Below, in pieces: positions 46,353-56,256 of a DNA stretch of 64,000 nucleotides. Position numbers and translations under genes: made by a program. The stretch is from Streptomyces humi (GTDB taxonomy: Bacteria; Actinomycetota; Actinomycetes; Streptomycetales; Streptomycetaceae): positions 124,001 through 188,000 of the forward strand of contig NZ_LBMU02000023.1 of assembly GCF_001005085.2 (NCBI RefSeq). Reading direction: 5' to 3'. A model generated the notes under the pieces. That model was not told the DNA's origin, ran no database searches, and saw only the letters and a program-made list of their open reading frames with translations. Numbering within the stretch: position 1 is the first letter of the stretch; each line of letters starts with the position of its first letter.

Positions 46353-46973
46353 ATGAGTGCGTCACCGGCGGTACGGAGCCTGCGTGCCGCGGTGTTCGCC
46401 GCGGTGTGCGTGCTCCTGGCCGCCGCCGGGCACGGCCTCGCCATGGGCGACATGCCGCCGCTCTGGGCCGACGCGGCTGGATTCGCCGCGGTCTTCGTCC
46501 TCGGCCGCGCCCTCGCGGGCCGGGAGCGCGGACTGCCGGAGATCGGTGTCGGCATGCTCCTCACCCAGGCGGGCCTGCACATGGGGTTCGACGCGGCCCG
46601 CCGGGTCACGTCGGTCCACACCGCGCGCATGGCCGACATGCCCGTGAACATGCCGATGCACGGTCACGCCATGGCCGCCGGGACGGCCCCGCACGCGCAC
46701 GCCCTGACCGCGCACGCCACCGTCGCCCACGTCGTCGCCGCCCTGGTCGCCTCCTGGTGGCTGCGGCGCGGCGAGGCGGCGCTGTGGTCGCTGCTGCGCC
46801 GCGCGGTCGCCCTCGTCCCCGGACTCGCGGCCTGGTGGTACGACACCCCGCTGCCCACGCCGGCCGACCGCGGCCTTCCCGCCCTCGCCCGGCCCGTCCG
46901 CCCCCGGCTGCTCACCCTGCGGCACGCGGTGACCCGACGCGGCCCACCGAACCCGATCCCGTACGCGGTCTGA
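46353..46973 (+). CDS. Predicted integral membrane protein with Met/His-rich segment, next to ycnI
   Basis: 206 residues. Four or so hydrophobic segments (20-40, 45-65, 70-90 and about 125-160), the last preceded by a Met/His-rich stretch (MADMPVNMPMHGHAMAAGTA, then PHAHALTAHATVAH) that looks like a copper ligand cluster. The C-terminal tail is basic. Its neighbour encodes YcnI, a copper-binding protein, so a role in copper handling at the membrane is likely. It resembles unnamed actinobacterial membrane proteins found beside YcnI. ATG at 46353 follows GGGAGG by ten bases. Confidence 0.7.
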   Translation: MSASPAVRSLRAAVFAAVCVLLAAAGHGLAMGDMPPLWADAAGFAAVFVLGRALAGRERGLPEIGVGMLLTQAGLHMGFDAARRVTSVHTARMADMPVNMPMHGHAMAAGTAPHAHALTAHATVAHVVAALVASWWLRRGEAALWSLLRRAVALVPGLAAWWYDTPLPTPADRGLPALARPVRPRLLTLRHAVTRRGPPNPIPYAV

Positions 46974-47040
46974 CCCGGTCTGACCCCCGCAACAGACGTT
47001 CCGTCCCTGTCCTTTCCTTCGTACGGAGATCCACTCAGCC

Positions 47041-47766
47041 ATGTCCGCAACCCGCGCCACCCTGCGCCGCGCCGCCACCGTCACCGCGCTCACCGCCGCC
47101 TCCGTCCTGGTCGCCGCCGGAGTCGCCGCCGCGCACGTCACGGTCCACCCCGAGAGCTACGCCAAGGGCGCCACCGACGGTGTGCTGACCTTCCGCGTGC
47201 CCAACGAGGAGGACACCGCCGCCACCACCAAGGTGCAGGTCTTCCTGCCCACCGACCATCCGGTCCTCGGCGTCCTCGTCACCCCGCAGGCCGGCTGGAC
47301 CGCCAAGGTCACCACCACCAAGCTCAAGACGCCCGTGAAGACCGACGACGGCACCATCACCGAGGCCGCCTCCGAGATCACCTGGACCGGCGGCAGGATC
47401 GGCGCCGGCCAGTACGTGGACTTCGACGTGGCGTTCGGCCAACTGCCCGAGGACACCGACCAGCTGACGTTCAAGACGCTCCAGACCTACTCCGACGGCA
47501 AGGTCGTCCGCTGGATCGAGCAGGCCCAGGGCGGCGACGACGAGCCGGAGAACCCGGCGCCCACCCTCAAGCTGACGGCGGGCGACGACACGGCGGCCTC
47601 GGCCGCGCCGACGGCGGAGAGCGCCGGCGCCAAAGCGACGTCCGCGTCCGCCGACGCCGGCGACTCCACCGCCCGTGGCCTCGGCATCGCGGGCCTGATC
47701 GTCGGCGCGCTGGGCCTCGCGGCAGCCGCGTTCACCTTCGTCAGGACCCGCGGCACACGGTCGTAG
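47041..47766 (+). CDS. ycnI: YcnI family (DUF1775) copper-binding exported protein
   Basis: 241 residues. Signal peptide about 1-31 (AGVAAA) so that mature His32 (HVTVHPES) becomes the N-terminal residue, the ligand of the mono-histidine copper brace described for YcnI. The conserved Trp in TPQAGWTAKV is present. The YcnI domain covers about 32-165, then an Ala/Thr/Asp-rich linker, then a C-terminal membrane anchor (GIAGLIVGALGLAAAAFTFV) with a basic tail. Located in the cell envelope, it is likely to pass copper to membrane proteins. It is co-directional with the membrane protein 67 bases upstream and ended by a strong hairpin. Confidence 0.9.
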   Translation: MSATRATLRRAATVTALTAASVLVAAGVAAAHVTVHPESYAKGATDGVLTFRVPNEEDTAATTKVQVFLPTDHPVLGVLVTPQAGWTAKVTTTKLKTPVKTDDGTITEAASEITWTGGRIGAGQYVDFDVAFGQLPEDTDQLTFKTLQTYSDGKVVRWIEQAQGGDDEPENPAPTLKLTAGDDTAASAAPTAESAGAKATSASADAGDSTARGLGIAGLIVGALGLAAAAFTFVRTRGTRS

Positions 47767-47771
47767 GCAAC

Positions 47772-47812
47772 GAGCAGGGGCCCGGACCATCCCCCGGTCC
47801 GGGCCCCTGCTC
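47772..47812. terminator. Strong bidirectional terminator
   Basis: A 17-bp perfect stem (47772-47788 with 47796-47812) and a 7-base loop, in the 59-base gap between the convergent ycnI and CDP-alcohol phosphotransferase genes. Confidence 0.88.
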
Positions 47813-47825
47813 CTGCCGTCCTCGC

Positions 47826-48704
47826 CTACCGCGCCGCGAGTTCCAGCAGTTCACGTTCCAGCGCGGCCACCGACTCGTCCTCCAGGGCGGTCGCCGACGT
47901 GTCCTCCAGCGCGGCCACCGACGCGTCGGCCTCGCCGGCCGCCCCGGTCTCCGCCGTCATCGCGGCCCCGGCCGTCGTCTCCCGCGCCGCGCCCCGCTCG
48001 TTGCGCCACAGCCACACCACGTCCCGCCCGAAGGACCACACCAGGGAGCCCAGCGCCAGCAGCACCACGGCCAGGTTGGCGAGGTGGGGCAGCAGGTCCG
48101 CGCCCGCCAGCAGCAGGCAGACGCCCTGCATCGCGGCGACCGTCTTGCGGGCCATCGAGTGCGGCAGCGGCGCGTTCAGCCAGGGCGCGAGCTTCGCCGC
48201 CGCGACGAACGCGTAGCGCATGGCGCCGATCAGCAGCACCCACGGACCGAGCTGCGTCGAGACGTACACGCTCAGCACCAGGATCAGGAACGCGTCGACC
48301 TCCATGTCGAAGCGGGCGCCCAGCGCGGTCGACGTCCCGGTCCTGCGGGCCACCTTGCCGTCGACGCCGTCGAGGATCAGGGCCACGGCGGTCAGGCCGA
48401 CCAGCAGGGTGACCGGCGGTGAGCTCTCGAACGAGTCGGCGACCAGGGCCGTCACCCCGCCGACGAGGATCGCGCGGCCGAGGGTCACCCGGTTGGCCGG
48501 GCCGAAGGAGCGCGGCCGGGTGCGGTGCAGGGCCCTGGAGAGCACCGCCCAGGTGGCCATCGCGAACGCGAGGCCCGTCAGCCAGCCCGCCGGCCCCATG
48601 CCGATGGCGGAGCCCAGCAGCGCCAGCAACAGGATCTGCACGCCCGCTCCCACAGCGGTCTCCTGCTGGACCAGCCTGGCTTCGTAAGTGTTGTTCAGGG
48701 CCAC
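47826..48704 (-). CDS. CDP-alcohol phosphatidyltransferase family membrane protein
   Basis: 292 residues with six membrane segments and the family signature read as D-GVD-G-KVA-R-R-TGTSTALG-ARF-D-MEV-D, so both metal-binding aspartate pairs are present. The family joins a CDP-activated alcohol to another alcohol, making phospholipid-type or phosphodiester products. A C-terminal tail of about 45 residues is Glu/Ala-rich (repeats like ALEDTSATALEDESVAALE) and unusual for the family. GTG start at 48704 with GGAGGA. It diverges from the dehydrogenase gene across 121 bases with repeated TGTGCAC. It could attach a lipid or alcohol in the pathway encoded by the neighbouring genes. The product is unknown. 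Confidence 0.85.
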   Translation of the reverse strand: MALNNTYEARLVQQETAVGAGVQILLLALLGSAIGMGPAGWLTGLAFAMATWAVLSRALHRTRPRSFGPANRVTLGRAILVGGVTALVADSFESSPPVTLLVGLTAVALILDGVDGKVARRTGTSTALGARFDMEVDAFLILVLSVYVSTQLGPWVLLIGAMRYAFVAAAKLAPWLNAPLPHSMARKTVAAMQGVCLLLAGADLLPHLANLAVVLLALGSLVWSFGRDVVWLWRNERGAARETTAGAAMTAETGAAGEADASVAALEDTSATALEDESVAALERELLELAAR

Positions 48705-48749
48705 CGCACGTCCTCCGGCCGAGTGACAGAGTCGATCAACGCCGCGTAC

Positions 48750-48781
48750 TGTGCGCGGCCTGTGCACTTATCGCTGTGCAC
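48750..48781. promoter_or_regulatory. Three TGTGC(A/G)C copies in the divergent promoter
   Basis: TGTGCGC (48750-48756), TGTGCAC (48761-48767) and TGTGCAC (48775-48781), at 11- and 14-base spacing, lie between the divergent genes at 48704 and 48826. They look like sites for one regulator controlling both directions of the cluster. Confidence 0.4.
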
Positions 48782-48825
48782 ACCTCGGTACGTGAACAAC
48801 TTCCCGATCGTTCAGGAGGATGCCG

Positions 48826-49809
48826 ATGAACCGCTCGGCTCGCGCGTTCTGGCTCCGCTCTCCGGGCCACGGAGAGCTGCGTGACGTCACCCTCGCGGCG
48901 CCCGCCCAGGACGAGGTGCTGGTCCGCGCGCTGTACTCCGGAGTCAGCCGGGGGACCGAGACCCTGGTCTTCCGCGGAGGCGTCCCGGAGAACCAACACG
49001 CGGTGATGCGCGCGCCGTTCCAGGAGGGCGAGTTCCCCGGTCCGGTGAAGTACGGCTACCTCAGCGTCGGGATCGTGGAGGAGGGGCCCGATGAGCTGAC
49101 CGGGCGTACGGTCTTCTGTCTGTATCCGCATCAGACGCGTTACGTCGTTCCGGTGAGCGCGGTGACGGTGGTACCGGAGCGGGTACCCCCGGCGCGCGCG
49201 GTGCTCGCGGGCACCGTGGAGACCGCGGTGAACGCCCTCTGGGACGCCGCGCCCCTGGTCGGCGACCGGATCGCGGTGATCGGCGGCGGCATGGTCGGCT
49301 GCTCGGTCGCGGCCCTGCTGGCCCGCTTCCCCGGGGTACGGCTCCAGCTGGTCGACGCCGACCCGGCCCGCGCCAGGACCGCCGAGGCCCTGGGCATCGA
49401 CTTCGCGGCCCCGGAAGACGCCCTCGGCGACTGCGACCTGGTCGTGCACGCCAGCGCCACCGAACAGGGCCTCACCCGTGCCCTGGGGCTCCTCGCCGCC
49501 GAGGGCACGGTCCTCGAACTGAGCTGGTACGGCGACCGGCGTGTCGCCCTGCCGCTCGGTGAGGCCTTCCACTCCCGCCGCCTCACCGTGCGCAGCAGCC
49601 AGGTCGGCACCGTCTCCCCGGCCGCCCGGGCCGGCCGGAGCTACGCCGACCGCCTCGCCCTGGCCCTGGACCTGCTGGCGGACCCGGCGCTGGACGCCCT
49701 CATCACTGGCGAAAGCGCGTTCGAGGAGCTGCCGGAGGTCCTCCCGAAGCTGGCCTCCGGGGAGATCCCCGCCCTCTGCCACCGGGTCCGCTACGGCGAC
49801 GACGGCTGA
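48826..49809 (+). CDS. Zinc-independent-looking MDR dehydrogenase, BchC-like
   Basis: 327 residues of the medium-chain dehydrogenase family. The N-terminal catalytic domain has [15 protein letters not shown] and YGYLSVG, the segment typical of BchC-like members. The Rossmann domain has [33 protein letters not shown], favouring NAD (acidic LVDAD end). The classical structural-zinc cysteine cluster is absent. It oxidises or reduces an alcohol/ketone on an unknown substrate. The start is taken at ATG 48826, six bases after AGGAGG; the ATG at 48820 directly abuts that site. It precedes the PTPS-fold gene by 150 bases that contain a TATTAA (-10-like) and a hairpin. It may belong to the FAPy-branch cluster. 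Confidence 0.8.
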   Translation: MNRSARAFWLRSPGHGELRDVTLAAPAQDEVLVRALYSGVSRGTETLVFRGGVPENQHAVMRAPFQEGEFPGPVKYGYLSVGIVEEGPDELTGRTVFCLYPHQTRYVVPVSAVTVVPERVPPARAVLAGTVETAVNALWDAAPLVGDRIAVIGGGMVGCSVAALLARFPGVRLQLVDADPARARTAEALGIDFAAPEDALGDCDLVVHASATEQGLTRALGLLAAEGTVLELSWYGDRRVALPLGEAFHSRRLTVRSSQVGTVSPAARAGRSYADRLALALDLLADPALDALITGESAFEELPEVLPKLASGEIPALCHRVRYGDDG

Positions 49810-49899
49810 CGCGATGTCCAATGGGGCCCCGCCAAGAGGTCCTGACCTGAGAAAAGGGTGAGAGTGGACTGAACGCGGGGAAGTCGAGAGCCGTATTAA

Positions 49900-51562
<1,663 letters not shown>

Positions 51563-51566
<4 letters not shown>

Positions 51567-52615
51567 CCGGCATGACGAGTGAGACGACCACCACTGCTCC
51601 GGCCGGAGCGATCCCCGCGCAGCCGGGGCCCGGGGATGTCACGGACGCAGGGATGGGACGGGACCGAATGGACGCGGCGGCTTCCGGTGAACCCACGGGC
51701 TCCGAAGTGATCGCGGGCGCCGGCCCCGTCACCCGTCCGGGCGAACGGGCCACGGTACGACTGCGCGAGACCGACCCCGAGGAGCCGCCGCGGTACGCGC
51801 CCGAGTGGCTGCAACTGCGGGAGAGCGCGGACGCGGCGGCCCGGGCGCACGACCTGCTGGACCCGCTGCGGATCCGGCTCGCCAACCTGCCCGGCAAGGC
51901 CGGCGGCGTCGTCGTCCACGACCTGGGCTGCGGCACCGGCTCCATGGGCCGCTGGCTGGCGCCCCGGCTGGACGGCGCCCAGCACTGGATCCTGCACGAC
52001 CGCGACCCCTACCTGCTGCACTTCGCGGCCGTCGCCTCGCCCCGGGCCGCCGCCGACGGCAGCCGGGTGACGGTGGAGACCCGGCGCGGTGACGTCGCCC
52101 GGCTCACGCCGGACGCGCTCATAGGCGCCTCGCTGGTGACCGCCTCCGCCCTGCTGGACGTCCTCACCCGGGAGGAGGTCGACACCCTCGCCGAGGCCTG
52201 CACCGGGGCCGGCTGCCCCGCCCTGCTCACCCTGTCGGTCGCCGGCCGCGTGGACCTCTCCCCGTCCCTTCCGCTGGACGCGGAGATCGCCGAGGCGTTC
52301 AACGCCCACCAGCGGCGCGGCGGGCTCCTCGGTCCGGACGCGGTCACCGCCGCCTGCGAGGCGTTCGCCGACCGGGGCGCCACCGTGAAGGTGCACCCCA
52401 GCCCCTGGCGGCTCGGTCCCGACGAGAAGGCGCTCACCGAGCAGTGGCTGCGCGGCTGGGTCGGCGCGGCCGTCGAGGAACGCCCCGGACTCGCCGGGCG
52501 AGCCGAGGCCTACCTGGCCGAGCGGCTCGCCGCGAACGCGGCCGGTGAACTGCGGGTCGTGCTGCACCACAGCGACCTGCTCGCGCTCGCCCGGCCGACC
52601 GGAGGCACCTCATGA
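51563..52615 (+). CDS. SAM-dependent methyltransferase-like protein
   Basis: 350 residues. After a Thr/Ala/Gly-rich, apparently disordered N terminus (about 1-75), a Rossmann methyltransferase domain has motif I VVHDLGCGTGSMGRWLAPRL and acidic motif II HWILHDRDPYLL. The helical insert DVLTREEVDTLAEAC is followed by LGPDAVTAACEAF and a tail ending LHHSDLLALARP. It is coupled by ATGA to both neighbours. Acceptor unknown; possibly a glycosylated product of the preceding enzyme. Confidence 0.82.
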
Positions 52616-53718
52616 CCACCCCGGCCCTGGTCCGGGAGAGCGCGCCGGTCGCCGCGGTGACCGTGCCCCGGCGGCTCGGCCTCCGTGCCGTCCGCGCCCA
52701 CCTGGGCACCCTCGGCGGGGTCGCCATCCTCGCCGTGCTGCTGTGGCGGCTCGGTACCGGGGTCTTCCTCGACGGACTGCGCCGAATCGACACGCCGACC
52801 CTCGTGGCCGGCCTGGTGATCGGCGCGGTCACCACCGTACTGAGCGCCTGGCGCTGGCAGTTGGTGGCCCGCAGCCTCGGCCTGCGGCTGCCGCTCGGAC
52901 CCGCGGTCGGCGACTACTACCGGGCGCTGTTCCTCAACGCGGCGCTGCCCGGCGGGGTGCTCGGCGATGTGCACCGGGCGGTCCGGCACGGGCAGAGCGA
53001 GGGCGACATCGGGCGCGGGGTCCGCGCGGTCGTCCTCGAACGGGCCGCGGGACAGCTCGCGTTGACCGTGTTCGGCGCGGGCGCCCTGCTGATCCTGCCG
53101 TCACCGGTCCGCGCCGACGTGCGCAGCTTCGCCCCGCTGGCGGCCGCCGGCGTGGCCGGCGCGTGCGCGATCGTCGTCGCCCTCCGGATGAACCGGGCGC
53201 CCGGCAGGCGGGTCGGCGCCCTGCGCTCGGCCCTCGCCGAGGCCCGCCGCGCCCTGCTGTCCCGGCGCAACGGGCCGGGCGTGGCGCTGTCCTCGGCGGT
53301 CATCCTCGCCGGGCACGTCGGGATGTTCGTGGTGTCCGCGCGGGTCGCCGGGTCCGCCGCCCCCGTGGCGATGCTGGTCCCGATCTCCGTGCTCGCCCTG
53401 GTCGCCATGGGACTGCCGCTGAACGTCGGCGGCTGGGGCCCCCGGGAAGGCGTCACCGCCTGGGCGTTCGCGGCGGCCGGGCTCGGCGCGGACAGCGGAC
53501 TCGCCACCGCCGTCGTGTACGGCGTCCTCAGCTTCGTGGCGGCCCTGCCCGGCCTCGTGGTCCTGGTCGTCCGCTGGTCCGCCGGGCTGCGCTACTCCCG
53601 GCCCGGGGAGAGCAGTTCGAAAACCGTACCGAAGGAATCGGTGAGGCCCGCGAGGAGTTCCTTCCCCTTTTCCGCCGACCCCAGGGAGGGCCGGCCGATC
53701 ACACCCGACTCGGTATAG
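52612..53718 (+). CDS. UPF0104/LPG-synthase-type transmembrane protein
   Basis: 368 residues with about eight membrane segments of the lysylphosphatidylglycerol-synthetase TM (UPF0104, flippase-like) family: AVGDYYRALFLNAALPGGVLGDVHRAVRHG, VLERAAGQLALTVFGAGAL and NVGGWGPREGVTAWAFAAAGL. The catalytic LPG synthase half is absent. It probably translocates or exports a lipid-linked or glycosylated intermediate. The last ~40 residues (after LRYSRPGE) are polar, unlike the family, and are encoded in the antisense of the creatininase-family gene, with a 127-base convergent overlap. ATGA overlap with the methyltransferase gene. Confidence 0.82.
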   Translation: MTTPALVRESAPVAAVTVPRRLGLRAVRAHLGTLGGVAILAVLLWRLGTGVFLDGLRRIDTPTLVAGLVIGAVTTVLSAWRWQLVARSLGLRLPLGPAVGDYYRALFLNAALPGGVLGDVHRAVRHGQSEGDIGRGVRAVVLERAAGQLALTVFGAGALLILPSPVRADVRSFAPLAAAGVAGACAIVVALRMNRAPGRRVGALRSALAEARRALLSRRNGPGVALSSAVILAGHVGMFVVSARVAGSAAPVAMLVPISVLALVAMGLPLNVGGWGPREGVTAWAFAAAGLGADSGLATAVVYGVLSFVAALPGLVVLVVRWSAGLRYSRPGESSSKTVPKESVRPARSSFPFSADPREGRPITPDSV

Positions 53719-54350
53719 GCGGACATTCCCAGGGTGAGGAGATGACGACGGTCGTCAGCGGTGAAATCGGCGGACTCGTAACCAGGGCGGACCAATTCGG
53801 GATGAGCGTGCAGCAGAATGGACGTCTCGATTTCCCCGGCATGCATGTCGGTGAGCGCGGAGGTCTCCACCCCGGCCCGCGTCAGCGCCGTCTCCCAGTC
53901 CTCCGCGGCCGGGTACAGCGCCAGTCGCTCGCCCCGCGCGGACGCCTCCTGTACGACGTTGCCCAGCACGTAGTTGCCGCCGTGGCCGTTGACCACGACC
54001 AGCGCGTCGACGCCCGAGCGGCGCAGCGAGGCGGCGATGTCGTTCACCACCGCGTGCAGGGTGACCGAGGAGATGCTGACGGTCCCCGGCCAGGCCGCGT
54101 GCTCGTGCGAGCAGGAGACGGTCACCGGAGGAAGGAGGTGCACCGGGTACGCGGCGGCGATCTCCCGGGCCACGGCACAGGCGACGAGCGTGTCCGTCGC
54201 GAGCGGAAGGTAGGGGCCGTGCTGTTCGAAGCTCCCCACGGGAAGGACGGCGACCTGTGTTGAAACGCCCGCCCCCCTGGTCCGTACCTCTTCCGTAGTG
54301 TCCGCCGGCAACAGACCGTGTGCCGCCGTACGCGCGCCCGAACCACTCAT
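53592..54350 (-). CDS. Creatininase-family amidohydrolase, candidate FAPy deformylase
   Basis: 252 residues. Metal-binding layout of the creatininase family: PVGSFEQHGPYLPLATDTL (Glu42, His44, Asp53), NGHGGN (His123) and MHAGEIETS (Glu173). The family includes the archaeal ArfB enzyme, which deformylates the FAPy nucleotide. The divergent neighbour is a GTP cyclohydrolase II predicted to make FAPy (see 54389), so FAPy deformylation is a specific, testable role. The gap to that gene is 38 bases. The 3' end overlaps the UPF0104 gene by 127 bases; the overlapped C-terminal residues (SAEKGKELLAGLTDSFGTVFELL) look like genuine family sequence, so this frame is real. Confidence 0.85.
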   Translation of the reverse strand: MSGSGARTAAHGLLPADTTEEVRTRGAGVSTQVAVLPVGSFEQHGPYLPLATDTLVACAVAREIAAAYPVHLLPPVTVSCSHEHAAWPGTVSISSVTLHAVVNDIAASLRRSGVDALVVVNGHGGNYVLGNVVQEASARGERLALYPAAEDWETALTRAGVETSALTDMHAGEIETSILLHAHPELVRPGYESADFTADDRRHLLTLGMSAYTESGVIGRPSLGSAEKGKELLAGLTDSFGTVFELLSPGRE

Positions 54351-54388
54351 CTTTACACGGCCTTTCGTCTCTGCTTAGGAATCAGATC

Positions 54389-55048
54389 ATGACAGAAAAC
54401 CTCGGCGTACTCGGCACGAAGTCCCCACGGCGTTCGGGCGTGGAACGCGTCGTGAATGCACCGCTGCCCACCGTGTACGGGAAATTCCAGGCGATCGGCT
54501 ACCTGGACCACGACCGCGGTGACGAGCAAGTGGCCCTGGTCTACGGCGACATCGGCAGCGACCGGGTGCTGACCCGGCTGCACTCGGAATGCCTCACCGG
54601 GGACGCGTTCGGCTCCCAGCACTGCGAGTGCGGCGACCAACTGGCCGCCGCGCTGCGCGCGGTCGTCTCCGAGGGCAGCGGAATCGTCGTCTACCTGCGC
54701 GGCCACGAGGGCCGCGGCATCGGACTGCTCGCCAAGCTGCGCGCGATGGCCCTTCAGGCGGAGGGCCTGGACACCGTCGAGGCGAACCTCGCGCTCGGCC
54801 TGCCCGTGGACGCCCGTGACTACGGGGTCGCCGCCGGCATCCTGCGCGACCTCGGGGTGGACTCGGTCCGCCTGATGTCCAACAACCCGCGCAAGCGCGA
54901 GTCCCTGGTGAAGCACGGCATAGAGGTCGCCGAGACGGTCCCGCTGCTGATCGAGCCGTGCGAGAACAACATCACGTACCTGCGCACCAAGCGGGAGCGC
55001 CTGGACCACGTGCTGCCCCACCTGGACGCGGTCGCGCACTGGTCCTGA
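54389..55048 (+). CDS. GTP cyclohydrolase II homologue predicted to yield FAPy
   Basis: 219 residues, free-standing RibA type. Zinc cysteines Cys68, Cys79 and Cys81 in SECLTGDAFGSQHCECG; GTP-site segment YLRGHEGRGIGLLAKLRAM; later SNNPRKRESLVKHGI. The position equal to E. coli Tyr105 (IRAYALQ) is Met120 here (LRAMALQ). In S. coelicolor, I recall that one of three GCH II homologues with Met at this position stops at the formylated intermediate FAPy, while those with Tyr release APy. The same outcome is therefore predicted. It lies beside a creatininase-family gene and downstream of a PTPS-fold/glycosyltransferase/methyltransferase operon, so it is probably not the riboflavin enzyme. ATG at 54389 after TAGGA. 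Confidence 0.88.
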   Translation: MTENLGVLGTKSPRRSGVERVVNAPLPTVYGKFQAIGYLDHDRGDEQVALVYGDIGSDRVLTRLHSECLTGDAFGSQHCECGDQLAAALRAVVSEGSGIVVYLRGHEGRGIGLLAKLRAMALQAEGLDTVEANLALGLPVDARDYGVAAGILRDLGVDSVRLMSNNPRKRESLVKHGIEVAETVPLLIEPCENNITYLRTKRERLDHVLPHLDAVAHWS

Positions 55049-55103
55049 GGTACCCGGTGGCCTCCCGGGGAAGGATCGGGGGAGACCGACAGGAGGTACA
55101 CGC

Positions 55104-56249
55104 GTGAATCTTCGGGCCCAGGCAGTGATCGTCGGCGGCGGGGTGATGGGTACCAGCATCGCCTACCACCTCGCGAGCGCGGGCGTCCGCGACGTCGTCC
55201 TCGTCGAACGCGACGAGCTGGCCGCCGGATCCACCTCGAAGGCCGCGGGCGGAGTGCGCGCCCAGTTCTCCGACGAACTCAACATCCAGCTGGGCGCGCG
55301 GAGTCTGGAGGCCTTCGCCCGCTTCGAGGAGGAGACCGGGCACGACATCGGGCTGCGCCGCGTCGGCTACCTCTTCCTCCTGTCCACCCCCGAGGAGGTC
55401 GCCTCCTTCGAGGCGAGCGTGCGGCTCCAGAACCACCTCGGTGTGCCCAGCCGGATGCTCACCCCGAAAGAGGCGGCCCGGCTCTCCCCGCTGATCGACA
55501 CCGACGGACTGCTGGCCGCCGCCTACTCCCCGGACGACGGCCACTGCACCCCCGAGTCCGTCGTGCACGGCTACGCGGCCGCCGCCCGCGCCCACGGCGT
55601 CCGGATCCTGCGCCACACCGAGGTCACCGGCATCGAACGGGACGGGCGCTGGGTCACCGCCGTGCACACCGGCCTCGGCCGGATCGCCACCGAGACGGTG
55701 ATCTGCGCGGCCGGACCCTGGTCGCGGGCGGTCGGCGCGATGGCCGGCGTCGACTTACCGGTGCAGCCGCTGCGCCGCCAGATCGCGGTCACCGAACCGG
55801 TCCCGGGCCTGCCGCCGACGCTCCCGATGACCATCGACTTCACCACCAGTCTGTACTTCCACGCCGAGGGCCCGGGGCTGCTGCTCGGCATGTCCGACCC
55901 GGACGAGCGGCCGGGCTTCGCCGTCGACGCCCACGACCGCTGGATCCCCCGCCTCTGCGAGGCGATGCGGCGCCGCGCCCCGGCCCTGCTCGACCTGCGC
56001 CGCACCGGCGGCTGGGCGGGGCTGTACGAGAACACCCCCGACCACAACGCCCTGATCGGCGAGGCGACTTCGGTCTCCCGTTTCCTGTACGCCACCGGCT
56101 TCTCCGGCCACGGCTTCCTCCAGGGCCCGGCGGTCGGCGAGGTGATCCGCGACCTGTATCTGGGCCGGGCGCCCTTCCTGGACGTCCGGCCCCTGAACGC
56201 CGGCCGGTTCGCGGCCGACGCCCCGCGCCCGGAGGCCAACCTCGTGTGA
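55104..56249 (+). CDS. FAD-dependent oxidoreductase, DAO (glycine/sarcosine oxidase-like) family
   Basis: 381 residues. N-terminal dinucleotide motif VIVGGGVMGTSIAYHLASAG and VERDELAAGSTSKAAGGVRAQF (FAD-binding). The middle substrate domain has VICAAGPWSRAVGAMAG and PLRRQIAVTEP; C-terminal YENTPDHNALIGE and YATGFSGHGFLQGPAVGE complete the family pattern. It oxidises an amine or amino acid with FAD. GTG start at 55104 with AGGAGG, 55 bases after the GTP cyclohydrolase II stop. It could be part of that cluster or a separate catabolic enzyme; substrate not assignable. Confidence 0.88.
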   Translation: MNLRAQAVIVGGGVMGTSIAYHLASAGVRDVVLVERDELAAGSTSKAAGGVRAQFSDELNIQLGARSLEAFARFEEETGHDIGLRRVGYLFLLSTPEEVASFEASVRLQNHLGVPSRMLTPKEAARLSPLIDTDGLLAAAYSPDDGHCTPESVVHGYAAAARAHGVRILRHTEVTGIERDGRWVTAVHTGLGRIATETVICAAGPWSRAVGAMAGVDLPVQPLRRQIAVTEPVPGLPPTLPMTIDFTTSLYFHAEGPGLLLGMSDPDERPGFAVDAHDRWIPRLCEAMRRRAPALLDLRRTGGWAGLYENTPDHNALIGEATSVSRFLYATGFSGHGFLQGPAVGEVIRDLYLGRAPFLDVRPLNAGRFAADAPRPEANLV

Positions 56250-56256
56250 GCGGCGC

